Source: Methanomicrobia archaeon LH_S13
GTDB taxonomy: Archaea; Halobacteriota; Syntropharchaeia; Alkanophagales; Methanospirareceae
Direction of reading: 5' to 3'
Length of the DNA: 8,079 bases
NCBI GenBank assembly: GCA_023659785.1
Contig: JAGXOR010000051.1
Span: forward strand, 1 to 8,079
The notes under the pieces were generated by a model. The model had not been told where the DNA came from. It did not search any database and saw only the letters and a program-made list of their open reading frames with translations. This document shows positions 6,381 through 8,079 of this stretch, piece after piece (the stretch's first letter is position 1; each line of letters opens with the position of its first letter). The translations under genes were made by a program, and so were the position numbers.

Positions 6381-7476
6381 CTTCTCGTCCTAACGCCGTC
6401 CGCCCTGCAATCCTCTCGCGCACCGCAGCTATAATTACCGGCAATGCGATTGTAGCATCACAATAAACGGTAACTGCTTTCGCTTTCGCACCTACTTTAC
6501 CCCACGTTTTCGCCTCTTCTAACGTTGCACCACTCAATCCGCCGTTCTCTGGCGTATCAGTGGTTATCTGAATAGCGTAATCGAAGCCCTCTTGTCCATG
6601 TTCTCGTGGTGGCGCAATCAACGCGGTCTGGAATATAAAGTTCTTTGGTACACCACCACCGAGTATTATCGCACCCGTGCGTTTCGCCTCGCAGAAAATA
6701 TCCACCAACTCTTTCATATCGCTGAATGCATCCACCTTCAAGGGACACGTTTGTTTATATATCCATGCGTGGAGTCCAATCATAGAATCTGCAATCGCAG
6801 GACAGAATACGGGGACATCACTATCCACTGCGCTTTTCAGTATAGAGTCGCGGTCTGAGAGGTTCTCTCCTATCGCTTTTGTCAGCTCCCTTATACTGTA
6901 ACTGTAACTCCTATCATGGTTCTCATAATCGAGTGTATCAAAAACCGTTCTTAAAAAAGTCTCTAACCTTGCGAATGCCTCTTTATGCACGACCACATCG
7001 TATATTCTCTCCAACCCATGTTCTCTTAGCCATACGTCGTCTATCGGTGCCTCTGTTTCTGCCTCTGCATTTTTATCTGCACTTGCACCCAGACCTTCCA
7101 CGCTTATTTTATAATGATGGTCGCCAAGAGCTTCTATAATGTCGTGCACGAGGTTGGCGCCAGTCGTCACCACTACGTCCACTTCTCGCTCTCTCACCAT
7201 CTGTGCCATCACATTTCGCATTCCCGCAGGGACCAGAGCACCGGCAATGCCGATGAATTTTGTCGTTTCTTCCGTCAGCATTTCTTCGTATATGTCCACT
7301 GCCGTTGCTAATCTACCAGCTCCAAAGGCGCAGCCTCTTAACTCTTTTACAAGTTCATCTACACTTATATAAGCCTTTAGAGGGTTTGCGGGTAAACGCT
7401 TACGTGGTTTTCGGGGTGGTAGAGGCGGAATCTCACACACACCTATTCTAATGCTTTTCACTTCTTTTAATCGCAT
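6373..7476 (-). CDS. dys: Deoxyhypusine synthase family protein
   Basis: 367 residues. Deoxyhypusine synthase moves the aminobutyl group of spermidine to a lysine of translation factor aIF5A, using NAD, in the cytoplasm. Family marks: TTGAN at 104-108 for NAD binding, ILGGGVPKNF at 271-280, and WGK at 325-327, whose Lys327 corresponds to the catalytic lysine of the human enzyme (in SWGKI), followed by VYCDATIALP. It is longer than the roughly 310-320 residues I expect for archaeal enzymes, with an N-terminal extension of about 40 residues including PPLPPRKPRKR, and an acidic Ala/Glu-rich insert at 131-144. Some family members make homospermidine or use other amines, so substrate is not certain. 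The C-terminal 11 residues after IAGR.. are absent from the dead copy at 5466-5536. A weak TATA-like TTAAAAG lies about 35 bases upstream. Confidence 0.92.
   Translation of the reverse strand: MRLKEVKSIRIGVCEIPPLPPRKPRKRLPANPLKAYISVDELVKELRGCAFGAGRLATAVDIYEEMLTEETTKFIGIAGALVPAGMRNVMAQMVREREVDVVVTTGANLVHDIIEALGDHHYKISVEGLGASADKNAEAETEAPIDDVWLREHGLERIYDVVVHKEAFARLETFLRTVFDTLDYENHDRSYSYSIRELTKAIGENLSDRDSILKSAVDSDVPVFCPAIADSMIGLHAWIYKQTCPLKVDAFSDMKELVDIFCEAKRTGAIILGGGVPKNFIFQTALIAPPREHGQEGFDYAIQITTDTPENGGLSGATLEEAKTWGKVGAKAKAVTVYCDATIALPVIIAAVRERIAGRTALGREDE
6410..6468 (-). repeat. Live copy of the dys 3'-end direct repeat
   Basis: This part of dys (about residues 336-355) is the intact partner of the fragment at 5473-5536. 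The pair are direct repeats about 930 bases apart, bracketing hepT and mntA, with five mismatches in 59 aligned bases. Confidence 0.85.
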
Positions 7477-7760
7477 TTCCTTAGAAAACTATTCTAATTC
7501 ATCAGACACTTTTAACTTTTTATTTTTTTATGTATAGTATAGTTAGTTACAAGAGAAGAAGAATGACAGAAATAAGAAGCTGCGCACAACGATGGATGAT
7601 AATGATGAATCGTTCAGTGGAGATGGTCGTTATCGGTAATATGTTATACACACGAGAATCAAACGGTTCGTAGCAAACACAGGAATTGGGCGAGCGTTCA
7701 AGTTTAATCTGAGAAAAGGGCTACGGTTCTGACCAATTAGCATAGCAAAGCTCGATATTA
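7477..7760. other. Gene-poor stretch, possibly decayed coding sequence
   Basis: No convincing gene lies here. The first 60 bases are AT-rich and should hold the minus-strand promoter of dys (T tracts at 7515-7530). On the plus strand, 7592-7732 reads as one frame of 47 codons broken by a TAA at 7637-7639; the second part (IKRFVANTGIGRAFKF) looks protein-like, so this may be an old gene fragment. A TGATGA at about 7602 resembles a snoRNA C box, but no D box sits at the right distance. Confidence 0.35.
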
Positions 7761-7886
7761 ATGAAGGAGTTCACTATCAGATATTGGATAGAAAAGGATA
7801 GTTACCGGATTATAAAAATAGAAAACAAGGTAGAGCTTGAGATGAATATTCAGGGGTTGGTAACGCCGATGAAATTAACTTTATAA
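7761..7886 (+). CDS. 41-residue ORF ending at the right-hand hairpin
   Basis: ATG at 7761 opens 41 codons starting MKEFTIRYWIEKDSYRIIKI and ending GLVTPMKLTL, with the stop at 7884-7886. Composition is protein-like: alternating strands rich in Ile, Lys and Glu. The N-terminal strand pair loosely recalls the first strands of HicB-like proteins, but the rest does not follow. No good ribosome binding site is seen. The stop codon overlaps the first base of the AGCCAAGAAG hairpin by one base, the position where a transposon-borne ORF would end; it may be the remnant C-terminus of a longer gene whose front is decayed. Confidence 0.3.
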   Translation: MKEFTIRYWIEKDSYRIIKIENKVELEMNIQGLVTPMKLTL

Positions 7887-7933
7887 GCCAAGAAGTCCCC
7901 TTCCGAAAGGTGGGGGGGGGGGATGAATGGACT
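7886..7933 (+). repeat. Terminal hairpin of IS200/IS605-type element, right copy
   Basis: It begins AGCCAAGAAG and folds as CCCCTTCC-GAAA-GGTGGGG with a GNRA tetraloop and one T-T mismatch; an outer AGTCC (7894-7898) can pair with GGACT (7929-7933). Start, loop type, mismatch and tail match the left copy at 141-182 read on the other strand. An 11-base G run (7912-7922) interrupts the 3' arm and is probably unstable or miscounted. Confidence 0.6.
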
Positions 7934-7992
7934 CCTTTGTTATTCTCTCTATTCTACATATATAAAAGACTTAGCATGAAAAAATAGAAAAG

Positions 7993-8002
7993 CTTATATA
8001 TA
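7993..8002 (+). promoter_or_regulatory. TATA box before the right TnpB fragment
   Basis: AGAAAAGCTTATATATACC gives a strong BRE/TATA match centred about 32 bases before the ATG at 8030, nearly the same spacing as the left tnpB promoter, with which it shares GAAAAGCTTA. Confidence 0.5.
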
Positions 8003-8029
8003 CCTATTATAAACATGTGCATATTGTTT

Positions 8030-8079
8030 ATGCTATCTTACAAGGCTGAGAGCGCTGGTAAGATAGTGGGGGACGTAAA
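8030..8079 (+). pseudogene. C-terminal TnpB fragment behind a promoter, cut by window edge
   Basis: From the ATG at 8030 the plus strand reads MLSYKAESAGKIVGDVK to the window edge. M-L-x-Y-K-A-E-x-A-G-K is the helix found in TnpB proteins just before the zinc ribbon, about three quarters into the protein, not an N-terminus. Upstream in-frame codons extend to a stop at 7985-7987 but run through the TATA box and do not look like TnpB. The simplest reading is an internally deleted element in which the promoter region is joined to the C-terminal part of tnpB. Seventeen residues is little evidence, and the gene continues outside the window. Confidence 0.5.

Noticed and set aside
7640..7732. Protein-like reading frame after an in-frame TAA in the 7592-7732 stretch
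   Set aside because: Too short to identify and no start or ribosome site; kept only as a note in the intergenic entry.
7592..7735. Possible C/D box RNA: ATGATGA near 7601 with CTGA at 7709 and 7729
   Set aside because: The boxes are more than 100 bases apart, no D' or C' boxes fit, and no terminal stem is visible.
8037..8065. CTTAC-loop-GTAAG inverted repeat containing GGCTGAGAG, resembling a TPP riboswitch core
   Set aside because: The second TPP half and the P3 stem are absent, and the bases are better explained as TnpB-type codons.
1..8079. Composite transposon defined by the two outward-facing TnpB modules
   Set aside because: The two ends are diverged, IS200/IS605 elements do not make target duplications, and the cargo includes two housekeeping genes.
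1..8079. CRISPR arrays, rRNA and tRNA genes
   Set aside because: No regularly spaced repeats and no cloverleaf with a TpsiC-arm consensus were found; the GGTTCGTAGC near 7664 lacks matching arms.

Overview
The window looks archaeal. It carries an A-type ATP synthase B subunit and a deoxyhypusine synthase family protein, promoters are BRE/TATA-like, and genes have purine-rich ribosome binding sites and short or overlapping junctions. The C-terminal domain of the secreted subtilase resembles one I associate with methanogen and ANME relatives, so a euryarchaeote of the Methanosarcina/ANME/Syntrophoarchaeum sphere is my best guess; that placement is inference.

Layout. (1) 1-182: start of an outward-facing minus-strand gene that reads as the N-terminus of a TnpB (IS200/IS605 type), with its TATA box and an upstream hairpin. 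(2) 261-2239: two overlapping plus-strand genes, a small membrane-anchored protein and a secreted subtilisin-like protease. (3) 2254-3730: a nested inverted-repeat leader, then atpB standing alone without its usual atpA and atpD neighbours. (4) 3843-5308: a tight three-gene plus-strand unit with its own TATA box: a protein resembling the TIGR04255 family, a HicB-like protein and a HicA-like protein. (5) 5299-5536: a gap with a possible 41-residue membrane peptide and a frameshifted fragment of the 3' end of dys. (6) 5539-7476: a minus-strand operon of dys, a HEPN toxin (HepT type) and a nucleotidyltransferase antitoxin (MntA type), all overlapping. (7) 7477-8079: a gene-poor stretch with a 41-codon ORF, a second copy of the edge hairpin, and a TATA box in front of a C-terminal-type TnpB fragment running off the window on the plus strand.

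How it fits together. Two housekeeping genes (atpB, dys) bracket two tail-to-tail toxin-antitoxin-like units, and the window is bounded by two outward-facing TnpB-type modules that share a hairpin. The strongest unexpected signal is that the 3' end of dys is present twice as direct repeats either side of the HEPN-MNT pair: the live copy begins just upstream of hepT and the dead copy begins 2 bases after the mntA stop codon. The TA pair thus appears to have arrived with, or been captured behind, a new dys 3' end, and it is now co-translated with dys. The second is the compact three-gene HicBA-like unit with an extra first gene.
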